A stretch of 64,000 bases of DNA from Micromonospora rhizosphaerae. Its GTDB lineage: Bacteria > Actinomycetota > Actinomycetes > Mycobacteriales > Micromonosporaceae. The position numbers were made by a program, and so were the translations under genes. The notes beneath the pieces are model-generated. The model was not told where the DNA came from. It was given only the letters and a program-made list of their open reading frames with translations, and made no database searches. The stretch is taken from contig NZ_FMHV01000002.1 of assembly GCF_900091465.1 (NCBI RefSeq), positions 7,086,406 to 7,150,405 on the forward strand. Reading direction: 5' to 3'. Below are positions 8,412 through 18,917 of this stretch, in pieces (position 1 is the first letter of the stretch; every line of letters begins with the position of its first letter).

Positions 8412-9122
8412 TCAGCTCGTTTCGCCGGCGACCGAGAAGGAGCGGAGGCGGTCGATCGCCAGGACGGTGAAGCAGATGGCGACGACGGCGGTCAGCACGG
8501 CGGCGACCGGGACGGAGACGGTGGCGGAGAGCAGCTCGGTGGGGGCCATCCGGTCGGCGAGGGCGATCACCCACTGCTGGACGGAGAGCACCCGGGTGCC
8601 ACTGACGAAGTTGCCCAGCAGCCCCTCCCAGATCAGCACGTAGACCAGCCCGAGCAGCACCGGCCGCCGGGTGACCAGGCTGAGCGCCAGGAACAGCGCC
8701 GAGTACGCGAGCGCGCCGAGCGCGGAGGCGGCGGCGAGCGCCAGTCCGAGGCGTACCGAATCGGCGAGCACGCCCGCGACGTAGAGCGGCACGGCGACGG
8801 TGGCCGCGGTGACCCCGGTCGCCACCGCGAGCTTGGGCAGCACGATCTGCCAGCGCGGCAGCGGCTTGGTCAGGATGTGCACGATCGTGCCGTCGTCGAT
8901 CTCGGCGCCCAGCACGCCGGTGCCGACGATCAGCGCGACCACCGGCAGCACCACGGCCAGGCCCAGCCCGACCAGCACCGGCGGCCCCCACTCGCCCGGG
9001 TCCACCCCGAGGGCGCGGGAGGTCACCGCGAGCACCAGCAGCAGCGCCGGCAGCGGGAAGAGCAGCAGGAACCGGCGACGGCCGAAGAGCCCTCGGGCGG
9101 TGATCCACGAGACGGTAGACAT
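8412..9122 (-). CDS. ABC-2 type permease, second system
   Basis: 236 residues with about six membrane segments. The cytoplasmic loop GAEIDDGTIVHILTKPLPRWQIVLPK is the characteristic ABC-2 membrane-insertion region. Its ATG overlaps the ATPase stop (TGATG), so it pairs with the upstream ATPase. It is the last of four coupled genes. Cargo cannot be told from sequence. Confidence 0.85.
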   Translation of the reverse strand: MSTVSWITARGLFGRRRFLLLFPLPALLLVLAVTSRALGVDPGEWGPPVLVGLGLAVVLPVVALIVGTGVLGAEIDDGTIVHILTKPLPRWQIVLPKLAVATGVTAATVAVPLYVAGVLADSVRLGLALAAASALGALAYSALFLALSLVTRRPVLLGLVYVLIWEGLLGNFVSGTRVLSVQQWVIALADRMAPTELLSATVSVPVAAVLTAVVAICFTVLAIDRLRSFSVAGETS

Positions 9123-10081
9123 CAGGCCTCCACCAGGTAGGAGAAGACGCTCTCCAGGGACTCGTCCTCGGGCCGCAGCGAGCGGACCCGGATGCCCCGG
9201 GCCAGCGCGATCTTCGGCAGCGCCCGGGTGAAGGCGCCGTAGTCGCCGGCCCGGACGGTGAGCCCGTCCCGGCCCAGCTCGACCCCGGTGACTGACGACT
9301 CGGCGATCAGCGCGACGGCCAGCGCACGGTCGTCGGTGGAGCGGACCGCGAAGACGTGCGGCCGGTTGGTCATCAGCCGCCGGATGGTACGGAAGTCGCC
9401 GGACGCGGCCAGCCGGCCGGCGACCATCACCTGCACCGTGCCGGAGACCTGCTCGACCTCCTCGAGGATGTGCGAGCTGAACAGGATGGTCCGGCCGGCG
9501 TCGCCGAGCCGGTGCAGCAGCGCCATCATGTGCAGCCGCTGCCGCGGGTCCATCCCGTTGAACGGCTCGTCCAGCAGCAGCACCTGCGGGTCGTGCACCA
9601 GCGCGGCGGCCACCCGGGTGCGCTGCCGCATGCCCTTGGAGTACGTGCCGATCCGCCGGCCCTGCGCCTCCTCCATCTCGACCAGCGCGATCGCCCGGCG
9701 GGCCGCCGCCTCCGGGTCGGGCAACCGGTGCAGCTTCGCGCTGGCCAGCACGAACTCGTACGCGGTGAGGAAGGCGTGCACGGCCTCCCGCTCGGAGACC
9801 AGGCCGAGCCGCCGGTAGATGTCCGGGTTGCGCCAGGTGGGCTCCCCGTCCAGGGTCACCGCGCCCCGGGACGGGGCGAGGAAGCCGGCCATCATGTGCA
9901 GCAGCGTGGTCTTGCCGGCGCCGTTCGGGCCGAGCAGCCCGGTCACCCCGGGGCCGAGCCGCATGGTGACGTCGTTGACCGCCACCACGTTGCCGTACCA
10001 GCGGGAGACGCCGGCAAGGTCGAGGGTGCTGGCGGCCGCGGTGGGGGCCGCCGCCTCCAGGCCGGCACTGATCGTGGTCAT
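9122..10081 (-). CDS. ABC transporter ATPase, second system
   Basis: 319 residues. Walker A GPNGAGKTT, signature region TYSKGMRQRTRVAAALVHDP and Walker B VLLLDEPFNGMD are all present. The C-terminal extension after the nucleotide-binding domain is typical of ABC-2 exporter ATPases. ATG 10081 overlaps the preceding permease stop by ATGA; in-frame starts further upstream fall inside that permease gene. Confidence 0.92.
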   Translation of the reverse strand: MTTISAGLEAAAPTAAASTLDLAGVSRWYGNVVAVNDVTMRLGPGVTGLLGPNGAGKTTLLHMMAGFLAPSRGAVTLDGEPTWRNPDIYRRLGLVSEREAVHAFLTAYEFVLASAKLHRLPDPEAAARRAIALVEMEEAQGRRIGTYSKGMRQRTRVAAALVHDPQVLLLDEPFNGMDPRQRLHMMALLHRLGDAGRTILFSSHILEEVEQVSGTVQVMVAGRLAASGDFRTIRRLMTNRPHVFAVRSTDDRALAVALIAESSVTGVELGRDGLTVRAGDYGAFTRALPKIALARGIRVRSLRPEDESLESVFSYLVEA

Positions 10082-10959
10082 CGGGCGGCCACCTTCCGGT
10101 ATCGCAGCAGCAGCAGGGCGACGCAACCGCCCACCAGCAGCAGGGCGGCGAGGGCGTAGACCGGGCCGAAGTCGCCGATCCCCGGCCCGCTCTGTTCCCG
10201 GGTGACCAGCAGGTCGCCCAGCGACCAGATCCCGACCCCCTGCACGATGGTCGAGGGTGAGCCGAGGCCGGCCAGCTCGTTGACCGTCCGGGAGGGCATG
10301 ATCGACAGCGTGCCGACGATCGGCGTGGTCATCAGGAAGGCCGCCACGATGCCACCGGCGGCGAACGCCCGCTTGCCGGTGAGCGAGGCGATCAGCAGGC
10401 CGACCGAGGAGAACACCACCGCCCAGAGGCCGGCGTAGAGCAGGCCGGGGAGCAGGTCGAGCAGCTCGTTCCAGACCCCGCGCATCCCGTCGTCGGTGGT
10501 GAACGCGGCACCGAGGAACATCACCAGTTGCGGTGCGCCGAGCAGCAGCCAGAGCGCGGTCATCAGGGCCAGCAGCTTGGCCAGCGCGTAGTCGGCGCGG
10601 GGCAGCGGCCGGGAGAAGTAGAGCGGCAGCACCCCGCTGCGCAGGTCGCGGGAGACCAGCTCCGGCCCGACCACCGCGACGAAGAAGATGACCAGCCAGC
10701 TCATCGCGTCGGCGAACTGGGCGTACGTCATGACGACCTGGCCGATCTGGGTGCGTACCGCGGTCAGCGCGGCGGCCACCACGGTGACGATGCCGACCAC
10801 CAGCCAGGGGAAGATCTTGGCCTTGGCGCTGCGGCCCAGGCCGAACGCGGTGCGCAGCCCGTGCAGGTAGAGCGCGCCGAAGACGTGCCCGCGGCCCAGC
10901 CGCGGGCCGGTGTAGCGCTGGTAGCCGATGTCGTGGATGACACCGGTCGGCTCAGACAT
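10078..10959 (-). CDS. ABC-2 type permease, first system
   Basis: 293 residues with six predicted membrane segments and the motif ELVSRDLRSGVLPLYFSRPLPRADYALAK between segments 2 and 3, typical of ABC-2 permeases. It overlaps the end of the first ATPase by 8 bases and the start of the second by 4, so all four genes are translated from one mRNA. Confidence 0.88.
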   Translation of the reverse strand: MSEPTGVIHDIGYQRYTGPRLGRGHVFGALYLHGLRTAFGLGRSAKAKIFPWLVVGIVTVVAAALTAVRTQIGQVVMTYAQFADAMSWLVIFFVAVVGPELVSRDLRSGVLPLYFSRPLPRADYALAKLLALMTALWLLLGAPQLVMFLGAAFTTDDGMRGVWNELLDLLPGLLYAGLWAVVFSSVGLLIASLTGKRAFAAGGIVAAFLMTTPIVGTLSIMPSRTVNELAGLGSPSTIVQGVGIWSLGDLLVTREQSGPGIGDFGPVYALAALLLVGGCVALLLLRYRKVAAR

Positions 10960-11866
10960 GGCTGGGCTCCCTCGTGGCGAAGAGTTCGGCCACCCGGTGC
11001 CGGCGCTGGTCCAGCCGGTGCAGCGGCAGGTCCAGCTCGGCGACCGCGCCGAGGATCAGGTCGTAGGTGGCGTCGTCGGCGAGCGGGACGAGCAACATCC
11101 GCCCCTCCCGGGTCACCGACAGGTCGAGCGCGGCGAGCCGGGCGGCGAGGTCCTCGGTACCCTCGCTGACCTCGACCGCGAGCACGTCGGTGGCGGAGGT
11201 CATCGCGGAGACGCGGTCCGCGCGCAGCAGCCGCCCGCCGTCGATGGCGACCAGCGTGTCGCAGATCCGCTCCACCTCGCCGAGCAGGTGCGAGCAGACC
11301 AGCACGGAGATGCCGAACTCGGTGCCGATCCGGTGGATCAGGGCGAGCATGGCGTCGCGCCCGGCCGGGTCGAGGCCGTTGGTCGGCTCGTCGAGGAGCA
11401 GCAGGTCGGGGTCGTGCACCAGGGCCTGGGCGAGCTTGACCCGCTGCTTCATGCCGGTCGAGTAGCCGCCGACCGGGCGGTAGCGCTCCTCGTAGAGGCC
11501 GACGTGACGCAGCGCCTCGGAGGCCCGCTCGCGGGCGACCGCGCGGGGCAGGCCGCTGATCCGGCCGAGATGGGTGACCAGCTCGGCGGCGGAGAGATCG
11601 GGCGGGAGGGCGTCGTGCTCGGGCATGTAGCCGACCCGGGCGCGGACCGCCGCCGGGTCGGTGGTCGGGTCGAGGTCGAGCACCCGGACCCGGCCGCTGG
11701 TCGGGGCGAGCAGGCCGAGCAGGATCTTGATCAACGTGGACTTGCCGGCGCCGTTAGCGCCGACCAAACCTATGATCCCCGGCTCGACCGCGACTGTCAG
11801 GTCGGCCAGCGCGGTGACCCGACCTCCATACGTCTTGGTCAGCGACTCGGTTGCGATCAGTGTCAC
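10952..11866 (-). CDS. ABC transporter ATPase, first system
   Basis: About 304 residues, GTG start at VTLIATESLTKTYGG. Walker A GANGAGKST, signature YSTGMKQRVKLAQALVHDP, Walker B LLLLDEPTNGLDP. First gene of a four-gene ATPase-permease-ATPase-permease operon encoding two related exporters, perhaps a heteromeric complex. Upstream lies a short intergenic region shared with the divergent DM13 gene. Confidence 0.92.
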   Translation of the reverse strand: MTLIATESLTKTYGGRVTALADLTVAVEPGIIGLVGANGAGKSTLIKILLGLLAPTSGRVRVLDLDPTTDPAAVRARVGYMPEHDALPPDLSAAELVTHLGRISGLPRAVARERASEALRHVGLYEERYRPVGGYSTGMKQRVKLAQALVHDPDLLLLDEPTNGLDPAGRDAMLALIHRIGTEFGISVLVCSHLLGEVERICDTLVAIDGGRLLRADRVSAMTSATDVLAVEVSEGTEDLAARLAALDLSVTREGRMLLVPLADDATYDLILGAVAELDLPLHRLDQRRHRVAELFATREPSHV

Positions 11867-12004
11867 GCTGCTCAGCGTAGGGAGCCGACGCTCGCCCTGG
11901 CATCCGGCGCGCCCCTGATCCTGGCCCATTCCCCCACTAGGGGTAATGGTTCCGTAAGGCCGGGGGACGGCGACCGGGCCGGTCCCGCCCGGAACACTGT
12001 GGAC

Positions 12005-12562
12005 ATGATCTCCCGTCTGCTGCGTACCCCGCTGACCTGGGTCGTCGTCGCCGTCCTCGCCGCCGGGGCGGCCGTCGGGCTCTGGTGGTTCCAACCGTGG
12101 AAGGCGGTCACCGACAGGGAGGTCCGCGAGGAGCTGTCGGCGGTCGACGTGACCGCCTCGCCGGCCGGCACCGCGGCGCCCACCGGCACCGCCGCGCCGG
12201 TCGGACCGACCCTGGTCAGCCGGGGCGACTTCGTCACCCACGAGCACGACACCAGCGGCACCGCGCGGATCGTGCGCGGGGCCGACGGGCGGTATCGGCT
12301 GGAGCTGGTCGGCCTGGACACCTCCAACGGTCCGGATCTTCAGGTCTGGCTGACCGACCAGCCGGTCCGCACCGGCCGGTCCGGCTGGAACGTCTTCGAC
12401 GACGGCCGCCGGGTCGAGCTCGGTCCGCTCAAGGGCAACCTGGGTGACCAGGCGTACGACATCCCGGCCGGGACCGACCTGACCGGGCTGACCAGCGTGG
12501 CAATCTGGTGCCAGCGGTTCGCCGTCTCGTTCGGCGCGGCCCCACTGACCCCCGTCGGCTGA
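12005..12562 (+). CDS. DM13-domain membrane-anchored protein
   Basis: 185 residues. One N-terminal membrane anchor (TPLTWVVVAVLAAGAAVGLWW) is followed by an Ala/Pro/Thr linker and a DM13 domain from about residue 75 to the end. That domain includes the strands of ARIVRGADGRYRLELVGLDTSNGPDLQVWL and the conserved Cys in AIWCQRF. DM13 domains are proposed to take part in extracytoplasmic redox or electron transfer. AACACT lies 6 bases before the ATG, suggesting a leaderless start. It is divergent from the ABC operon. Confidence 0.88.
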   Translation: MISRLLRTPLTWVVVAVLAAGAAVGLWWFQPWKAVTDREVREELSAVDVTASPAGTAAPTGTAAPVGPTLVSRGDFVTHEHDTSGTARIVRGADGRYRLELVGLDTSNGPDLQVWLTDQPVRTGRSGWNVFDDGRRVELGPLKGNLGDQAYDIPAGTDLTGLTSVAIWCQRFAVSFGAAPLTPVG

Positions 12563-12685
12563 CTCCGGCGGCGACCTCCGGTCGACCGACGGACGAACGG
12601 CCGATGACCGCCAGGTTTAGTGGTGCTCTCGACCGATCGGCGGTGGGCTGAGAAACTGTGTGCCGGCCGGTGAGTTGGGGGTTCG

Positions 12686-14215
12686 ATGAGCAACGGGTGG
12701 GTGCTGCCCGAGGACGTGTTGCGGGACGCACCGGCGTACGCGCTACGCATCAGTGAGCTGGCCGATCTTGAGTTGCTGCTCACCGGGGCGTACGCCCCGC
12801 TGACCGGCTTCATGACCCGCGCCGACCTGGCCTCGCTCAGCCGTCGCGGCCAGCTCGCCGACGGCACGCCCTGGCCCGTACCGGTGACCCTGCAGGTGCC
12901 GGCGACGCTCACCGACGGGCTGGAGCTGGACGATCCGCTGCGCCGGGCGCTGGTGCTCACCGACGGCGAGGGCGCCCCGGTGGCCGCGATGGACGTGATC
13001 GACGTCTGGCCGGTCCGCGACGGCACGGTCGGCGTGGGCGGGGCGGTCCGCCGGCTCGGCGACGGCGGTCACGGACCGTTCCAGCGGCTGCGCCGTGGCC
13101 CGGACGAGGTGCGGGCGCTGCTGCCCCCGGGCCGGGTGCTCGGGGTGTTCGCCGACCGCCCGCTGCACCGGCCGCAGCTCGCCCAGATCGCACACGCCGC
13201 CCGCACGCTCGGCGCGCACCTGCTGGTGATGATCCCGGTGGGCGAGGAGTCGATCGCCGGGCTGCCGTCCGAAGCGCTCGTCCGCAGCGTCTTCGCCGCC
13301 CGCGACCGGATGCCCCCGGCCACCCTGGTGGCGGTGCCGCTGGTCCGGCGCCGCGACGAGATCAGCGACGCCCTGCTGCGGGCCCGGGTCGCCGCCGCGT
13401 ACGGCGTGACCCACATCCTCTCCACGGGCGAGATGCTCTCCGGCGCCGGCCTGCGGGTGCTGGTGCCCCGGGAGCTGGCCTACGACAACCGGGACGGGCA
13501 GTGGCGCTGGCGGGAGGACATCCCGCCGCGCAACCGCCGGCTGGCGCTGAGCCAGGCGGAGATCGACGACCTGCTGGACCGGGGCTTCCCGCTGCCCGAG
13601 TGGCACACTCCGCCGGCCGTGGCCAAGGAGCTGGCCCGGGCCCGGCCGCCGCGCCGGCACCGGGGCCTGGTGATCTTCCTGACCGGCCTCTCCGGCTCCG
13701 GCAAGTCGACCATCGCCCGGGGCCTGGCCGACACGCTGCGCGAGGGCGGCGACCGCACCATCACCCTGCTCGACGGCGACGTGGTGCGCCGGGAGCTCTC
13801 CGCCGGGCTCGGGTTCAGCAAGGCTGACCGGGACATGAACGTCCGCCGGATCAGCTGGGTGGCCGCCGAGATCGCCCGGCACCGGGGCGTCGCCATCTGC
13901 TGCCCCATCGCCCCGTACGCGGCGGCCCGGGCGACCGCCCGGGAGATGGCGCACGCCGCGGGGGCGGGCTTTCTGCTGGTGCACGTGGCCACCCCGCTGG
14001 AGGTCTGCGAGCAGCGGGACCGCAAGGGCCTGTACGCCCGGGCCCGGGCCGGCCTGCTCACCGGGATGACCGGCATCGACGACCCGTACGAGGAGCCGAT
14101 CGACGCCGACCTGGTGGTGGACACCACCGACATGACCGTCGACGAGGCGGTCAAGGTGGTGATGACCCACCTGACCGAGACCGGCTGGGTGGAGCCCCGC
14201 CTCCAGCCGGCCTGA
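12686..14215 (+). CDS. cysC: APS kinase fused to a degenerate ATP-sulfurylase domain
   Basis: 509 residues. Residues 1-310 follow the ATP-sulfurylase layout (PUA-like start, LTGAYAPLTGFM). However, the catalytic RNxxHxxH segment reads DRPLHRPQ (about residue 157), and the GRDHAG loop after YGVTHI is replaced by LSTGEM, so sulfurylase activity is unlikely. Residues 325-505 are a complete APS kinase: P-loop GLSGSGKST (about 333), DGDVVRRELSAGLGFSKADRDMNVRR, and GMTGIDDPYEEP. It should phosphorylate APS to PAPS. No other sulfate-assimilation gene is adjacent. Confidence 0.85.
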   Translation: MSNGWVLPEDVLRDAPAYALRISELADLELLLTGAYAPLTGFMTRADLASLSRRGQLADGTPWPVPVTLQVPATLTDGLELDDPLRRALVLTDGEGAPVAAMDVIDVWPVRDGTVGVGGAVRRLGDGGHGPFQRLRRGPDEVRALLPPGRVLGVFADRPLHRPQLAQIAHAARTLGAHLLVMIPVGEESIAGLPSEALVRSVFAARDRMPPATLVAVPLVRRRDEISDALLRARVAAAYGVTHILSTGEMLSGAGLRVLVPRELAYDNRDGQWRWREDIPPRNRRLALSQAEIDDLLDRGFPLPEWHTPPAVAKELARARPPRRHRGLVIFLTGLSGSGKSTIARGLADTLREGGDRTITLLDGDVVRRELSAGLGFSKADRDMNVRRISWVAAEIARHRGVAICCPIAPYAAARATAREMAHAAGAGFLLVHVATPLEVCEQRDRKGLYARARAGLLTGMTGIDDPYEEPIDADLVVDTTDMTVDEAVKVVMTHLTETGWVEPRLQPA

Positions 14216-14270
14216 TCCCGGCCCGCCACCCCCGGCCCACGGCCGCGGCACCCGTCACCCGCCGGCGCCC

Positions 14271-14363
14271 CACCGCCGGGTCGCCGTCACCCTGCGCCGC
14301 CCACGGCCGGGTCGCGGTCGCCCTGCGCCGCCCACGGCCGGGTCGCCGTCGCCTACGCCGACC
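14271..14363. repeat. Three tandem 31-bp repeats
   Basis: Units start at 14271, 14302 and 14333 with the core CCGGGTCGCCGTCGCC. They lie in the noncoding gap between cysC and the DeoR gene. No function is evident; 31 is close to three helical turns. Confidence 0.8.
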
Positions 14364-14397
14364 CCGGGCTCCTTTCGTCGTGCCCTCCTGAGCGCTA

Positions 14398-14419
14398 GTG
14401 TTCGTCTTTGTTGGAACAC
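14398..14419. promoter_or_regulatory. Inverted repeat upstream of deoR-galT, candidate operator
   Basis: GTGTTC and GAACAC are perfect 6-base arms around 10 bases, followed by GTTC, which forms a second half site with GAAC. It lies about 47 bases before the regulator start, which would suit autoregulation by the DeoR protein. Binding is inferred. Confidence 0.45.
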
Positions 14420-14465
14420 GTTCGACCGCGTGGGTGCGTGGTCGCGGGAGCCGGAGGTACGGCGG

Positions 14466-15259
14466 ATGCTGGCGCGGCAGCGGCAGGCGGCCATCCTGGA
14501 GCGGGTCCGCGCCACCGGCGGGGTGCGGGTCACCGAGCTGGCCGCCGAGTTCTGCGTCTCGGACATGACCATCCGGCGGGACCTGGAGACGCTGCACGAG
14601 CAGGGCCTGCTGGCCAAGGTGCACGGCGGGGCGACGGTGGCCGGCTCGACCGACGAGCCGGGATTCCGGGCCAAGTCCGTCCGTGAGTCGGCGGAGAAGG
14701 CCGCGATCGCCACCCGGGCCGCGCGGCTCGTCCGGCCCGGCGGGGCGGTCGCCCTGTCGGCCGGTACGACCACCGCCGAGCTGGCCCGTCGCCTGGTCGA
14801 CGTGCCGGGCCTGACCGTGGTGACCAACTCGCTGCCGGTGGCCGAGATCCTGCACGTCGGCGGCCGACCCGACCAGACCGTGGTGCTCACCGGCGGCGTC
14901 CGTACGCCGTCGGACGCGCTGGTCGGCCCGCTGGCCGTGTCGGCGATCGGCGCGCTCCACCTGGACCTGCTCTTCCTGGGCGTGCACGGGATCAGCGAAC
15001 GGGCCGGCTTCACCACGCCGAACCTGATGGAGGCGGACACCGACCGGGCCCTGGTGGCGGCCGCCGACCGGCTGGTCGTGCTCGCCGACCACACCAAGTG
15101 GGGCACGGTGGGGATCTCCTCCATCGTCCCGCTGGACGCCGCGGACGTGCTGATCACGGATGACCAGTTGGCACCGGATGCGCGTCGGGTACTGGGCGAA
15201 AAGGTGGGTGAGCTGGTGATCGTGGGAACCACGGGGCGGGCCACGGCGGAGGCGGCGGA

Positions 15260-15263
<4 letters not shown>
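14466..15263 (+). CDS. DeoR-family transcriptional regulator
   Basis: 265 residues. The N-terminal DeoR helix-turn-helix is clear (RQAAILERVRATGGVRVTELAAEFCVSDMTIRRDLETLHEQGLLAKVHGGAT). It is followed by the sugar-phosphate sensor domain (ALSAGTTTAELARRL, VVTNSLPVAEIL, VLTGGVRTPSDALVGPLA). ATG 14466 follows GGAGG at 8 bases. Its last codon overlaps galT, so it probably controls galactose metabolism in response to a sugar phosphate. Confidence 0.93.
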
Positions 15264-16345
<1,082 letters not shown>

Positions 16346-16614
16346 TCGACTCCGACTGCGGCAGGTCGCGGTGTCCGCGGATCCGGACCGAACCACCTGC
16401 CGCAGGCCGAGTTGCTCGGACAGCAGGGCGCGGGGGCCCGGGACAGGGCCCCCCGCAGGGAAGGGACGGCTGGCTGTGCGCGACAGCCGGGAAGGTTGGC
16501 TGATCGGCGCTCATGCCGCGAGGCGACCGCGGTCAACCTTCCTGGACGCGACTGGCACCACGTCCAACCTGGTCAACGAGGTGAAGCACGTTCGGTGACG
16601 CGCCGGGCAGGTAC
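16346..16614. other. Intergenic region between galT and icd ends
   Basis: No convincing gene in this 3'-to-3' gap. It holds a 9-bp perfect inverted repeat, GGAAGGTTG (16490-16498) and CAACCTTCC (16534-16542), spaced by 35 bases, which could fold as the galT transcript end. Apparent reading frames here lack family resemblance. Confidence 0.5.
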
Positions 16615-16650
16615 GACCGAGCCCGCCGGCGGGTGCCGGCGGGCTCGGTC
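16615..16650 (-). terminator. Strong hairpin terminator downstream of icd
   Basis: A perfect 16-bp stem (GACCGAGCCCGCCGGC) closed by a 4-base loop, 18 bases past the icd stop. There is no U-tract, as usual in high-GC Actinobacteria. It can also stop transcription coming from galT. Confidence 0.85.
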
Positions 16651-16667
16651 GGTGACGCGGTACGGAA

Positions 16668-17885
16668 TCAGGCGGCGAGCTTGCGCGCCAGGTTCTCGTC
16701 GAGCGCGTTCATGAACTCGTCGGTGGTCAGCCACGGCGCGTCGCGCGAGATGAGCAGCGCGAGATCCTTGGTCATCTGGCCGCCCTCGACGGTACCCACG
16801 ATGACCTGCTCCAGGGTGTTGGCGAACTCGGTGACCGCCGGGGTGCCGTCCAGCTTGCCCCGGTGGGCCAGACCCCGGGTCCAGGCGTAGATCGACGCGA
16901 TCGGGTTGGTCGAGGTCTTCTCACCCTTCTGCCACTGCCGGTAGTGCCGGGTGACGGTGCCGTGCGCCGCCTCCGCCTCGACCGTACGGCCGTCCGGGGT
17001 CATCAGCACGGAGGTCATCAGGCCCAGCGAGCCGAAGCCCTGCGCGACGGTGTCGGACTGCACGTCACCGTCGTAGTTCTTGCAGGCCCAGACGAAGCCA
17101 CCCTCCCACTTGAGCGCGGCGGCGACCATGTCGTCGATCAGCCGGTGCTCGTAGGTGATGCCGGCGGCCTCGAACTCCGACTTGAACTCGTTCTCGAACA
17201 CCTCGGCGAAGATGTCCTTGAACCGGCCGTCGTACGCCTTGAGGATGGTGTTCTTGGTCGACAGGTAGACCGGGTAGCCGCGGTCGAGGCCGTAGCGCAT
17301 CGACGCGCGGGCGAAGTCCCGGATCGAGTCGTCGAAGTTGTACATCCCCATGGTGACGCCGCCGCCGGGGAACTTGGCGACCTCCATCTCCATCGGGGCG
17401 CCGCCGTCGGCGGGCTGGTAGGTGATGGTCACCGTGCCGGGGCCGGGGACGACGAAGTCGGTGGCCTTGTACTGGTCGCCGTGGGCGTGCCGGCCGATGA
17501 TGATCGGCTTGGTCCAGCCGGGGACCAGCCGCGGCACGTTGGACATGATGATCGGCTCGCGGAAGACCACGCCGCCGAGGATGTTGCGGATGGTGCCGTT
17601 CGGCGACCGCCACATCTTCTTCAGGTCGAACTCCGCGACCCGGGCCTCGTCCGGGGTGATGGTGGCGCACTTGACGCCCACGCCGTGCTGCTTGATGGCG
17701 TTCGCGGCGTCGACGGTGACCTGGTCGTCGGTCTCGTCGCGGTGCTGAATCGACAGGTCGTAGTAGTGCAGGTCGACGTCGAGGTAGGGCAGGATCAGCT
17801 GCTCCCGGATCTGCTTCCAGATGATCCGGGTCATCTCGTCGCCGTCGATTTCCACGACCGGGTTGTTTACCTTGATCTTCGCCAT
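16668..17885 (-). CDS. icd: NADP-dependent isocitrate dehydrogenase
   Basis: 405 residues, the homodimeric eukaryote-like type. Converts isocitrate to 2-oxoglutarate in the TCA cycle. Seen: [16 protein letters not shown] at the N-terminus, [21 protein letters not shown], the metal-ligand region of NYDGDVQSD, and [35 protein letters not shown] lies before ATG. Terminated by a strong hairpin. mdh, sucC and sucD are in the same window but not in the same operon. Confidence 0.97.
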   Translation of the reverse strand: MAKIKVNNPVVEIDGDEMTRIIWKQIREQLILPYLDVDLHYYDLSIQHRDETDDQVTVDAANAIKQHGVGVKCATITPDEARVAEFDLKKMWRSPNGTIRNILGGVVFREPIIMSNVPRLVPGWTKPIIIGRHAHGDQYKATDFVVPGPGTVTITYQPADGGAPMEMEVAKFPGGGVTMGMYNFDDSIRDFARASMRYGLDRGYPVYLSTKNTILKAYDGRFKDIFAEVFENEFKSEFEAAGITYEHRLIDDMVAAALKWEGGFVWACKNYDGDVQSDTVAQGFGSLGLMTSVLMTPDGRTVEAEAAHGTVTRHYRQWQKGEKTSTNPIASIYAWTRGLAHRGKLDGTPAVTEFANTLEQVIVGTVEGGQMTKDLALLISRDAPWLTTDEFMNALDENLARKLAA

Positions 17886-17920
17886 CGGCCGGCGCTCCTC
17901 TCGGGGGACACATGCTCAAG

Positions 17921-17936
17921 CAGTACGAGCGTACTG
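17921..17936. promoter_or_regulatory. Palindrome in the icd promoter region
   Basis: CAGTAC-GAGC-GTACTG, 6-base perfect arms, 36-51 bases upstream of icd. On the icd strand it includes TACGCT, which would serve as a -10 box, so a bound protein would block initiation. It could equally serve the divergent MBL gene. Confidence 0.4.
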
Positions 17937-18045
17937 GAAACTGCCCGGCGCTCCTCAGCCGGCCTCGACGAGGCCGAGGACGGGCCCCGTCCGCGCCCGA
18001 CGAAAAGCGGATGTCCGGCGCGTCCGACGCTGACACCATCACCGG

Positions 18046-18894
18046 ATGGCGCTGAGCCGCACCCTCGGGTCTATCACGGTCACCCCCCTCACCGACGGCG
18101 AGGGGGCCTTCTTCCAGCCCCGTGAGGAGGCGTTCCCGGCGGCGACGGCGGAGCAGTGGCGCGAGGCCGACCGGCGTGACCCCGCCGCGGTGACCGCGGA
18201 CGGGCAGTGGTGGTTGCCATTCCGCAGCTTCGCCCTGCGGGACGGCGACGGGCCGGTCATGCTGGTCGACGCCGGCATCGGGCCGGCCGGCTCCCCCGCC
18301 GCGAGCTGGGCACCGGTGCCGGGACGGCTGCCGGCGGAGCTCGCCGCCGCAGGCATCGACCCAACCGACGTCCGCACGGTGGTCCTGACCCACCTGCACA
18401 GCGACCACATTGGCTGGGCGATCACCGGCACCCCCGGCCGCCCGTACTTCCCGAACGCCACCTACGTCCTGCAGCGGGCCGAGCTCGACGCGATGGAGAC
18501 GATCAACCCGCGTCTGCCGGCCGGCCTGGTCGCGCCGTTGCGCGCCGCCGGCCAGCTCCGGGTGGTGGACGGCGCTGCCGCGATCACCCCACAGGTACGG
18601 CTGGTGCCGACCCCGGGGCACACCGTCGGGCACCAGTCGGTGCTGCTGGAGGCGGCGGGCGAGCGGCTGTTGCTCACCGGCGACCTGCTGGTGCACACCG
18701 TGCAGCTGGTCAACCCGGAGCTCGCGTACGCCCACGAGGAGGACCCGGCGACGGCGCGCGCCTCGCGCGTGGCGCTGCTGCGCGGCCCCGCTACGCTGGC
18801 CACCCCCCACCTGGGCGACCCGTTCGTCGCCCTCGCGCCCACCCCTTCCCCGGTTGATCATGAAGTTGTAGTCACGACACGCCGGAGCGGGTGA
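18046..18894 (+). CDS. MBL-fold metallo-hydrolase
   Basis: 282 residues of the metallo-beta-lactamase fold. The metal motif THLHSDHIGW is at about residue 112. A second His lies in TPGHTVGHQSV (about 188), an Asp in LLTGDLLVH, and a distal His in TPHLGDP. It resembles quorum-quenching-like or glyoxalase-II-like MBL hydrolases; the substrate is unknown. The last 13 codons and the stop lie inside the left arm and loop of a palindromic repeat, so its original C-terminus may have been replaced. Confidence 0.88.
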   Translation: MALSRTLGSITVTPLTDGEGAFFQPREEAFPAATAEQWREADRRDPAAVTADGQWWLPFRSFALRDGDGPVMLVDAGIGPAGSPAASWAPVPGRLPAELAAAGIDPTDVRTVVLTHLHSDHIGWAITGTPGRPYFPNATYVLQRAELDAMETINPRLPAGLVAPLRAAGQLRVVDGAAAITPQVRLVPTPGHTVGHQSVLLEAAGERLLLTGDLLVHTVQLVNPELAYAHEEDPATARASRVALLRGPATLATPHLGDPFVALAPTPSPVDHEVVVTTRRSG

Positions 18895-18917
18895 CAACAA
18901 CTTCATGATCAACCGGG
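18849..18917. repeat. Palindromic element, copy 2 (end of MBL gene)
   Basis: The core is the same 55 bp as copy 1 (18856-18910), but here the pairing extends to 27-bp arms with one mismatch around a 15-base loop. It lies at the 3' ends of the convergent MBL and mdh genes, where it may act as a bidirectional terminator. Confidence 0.92.
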
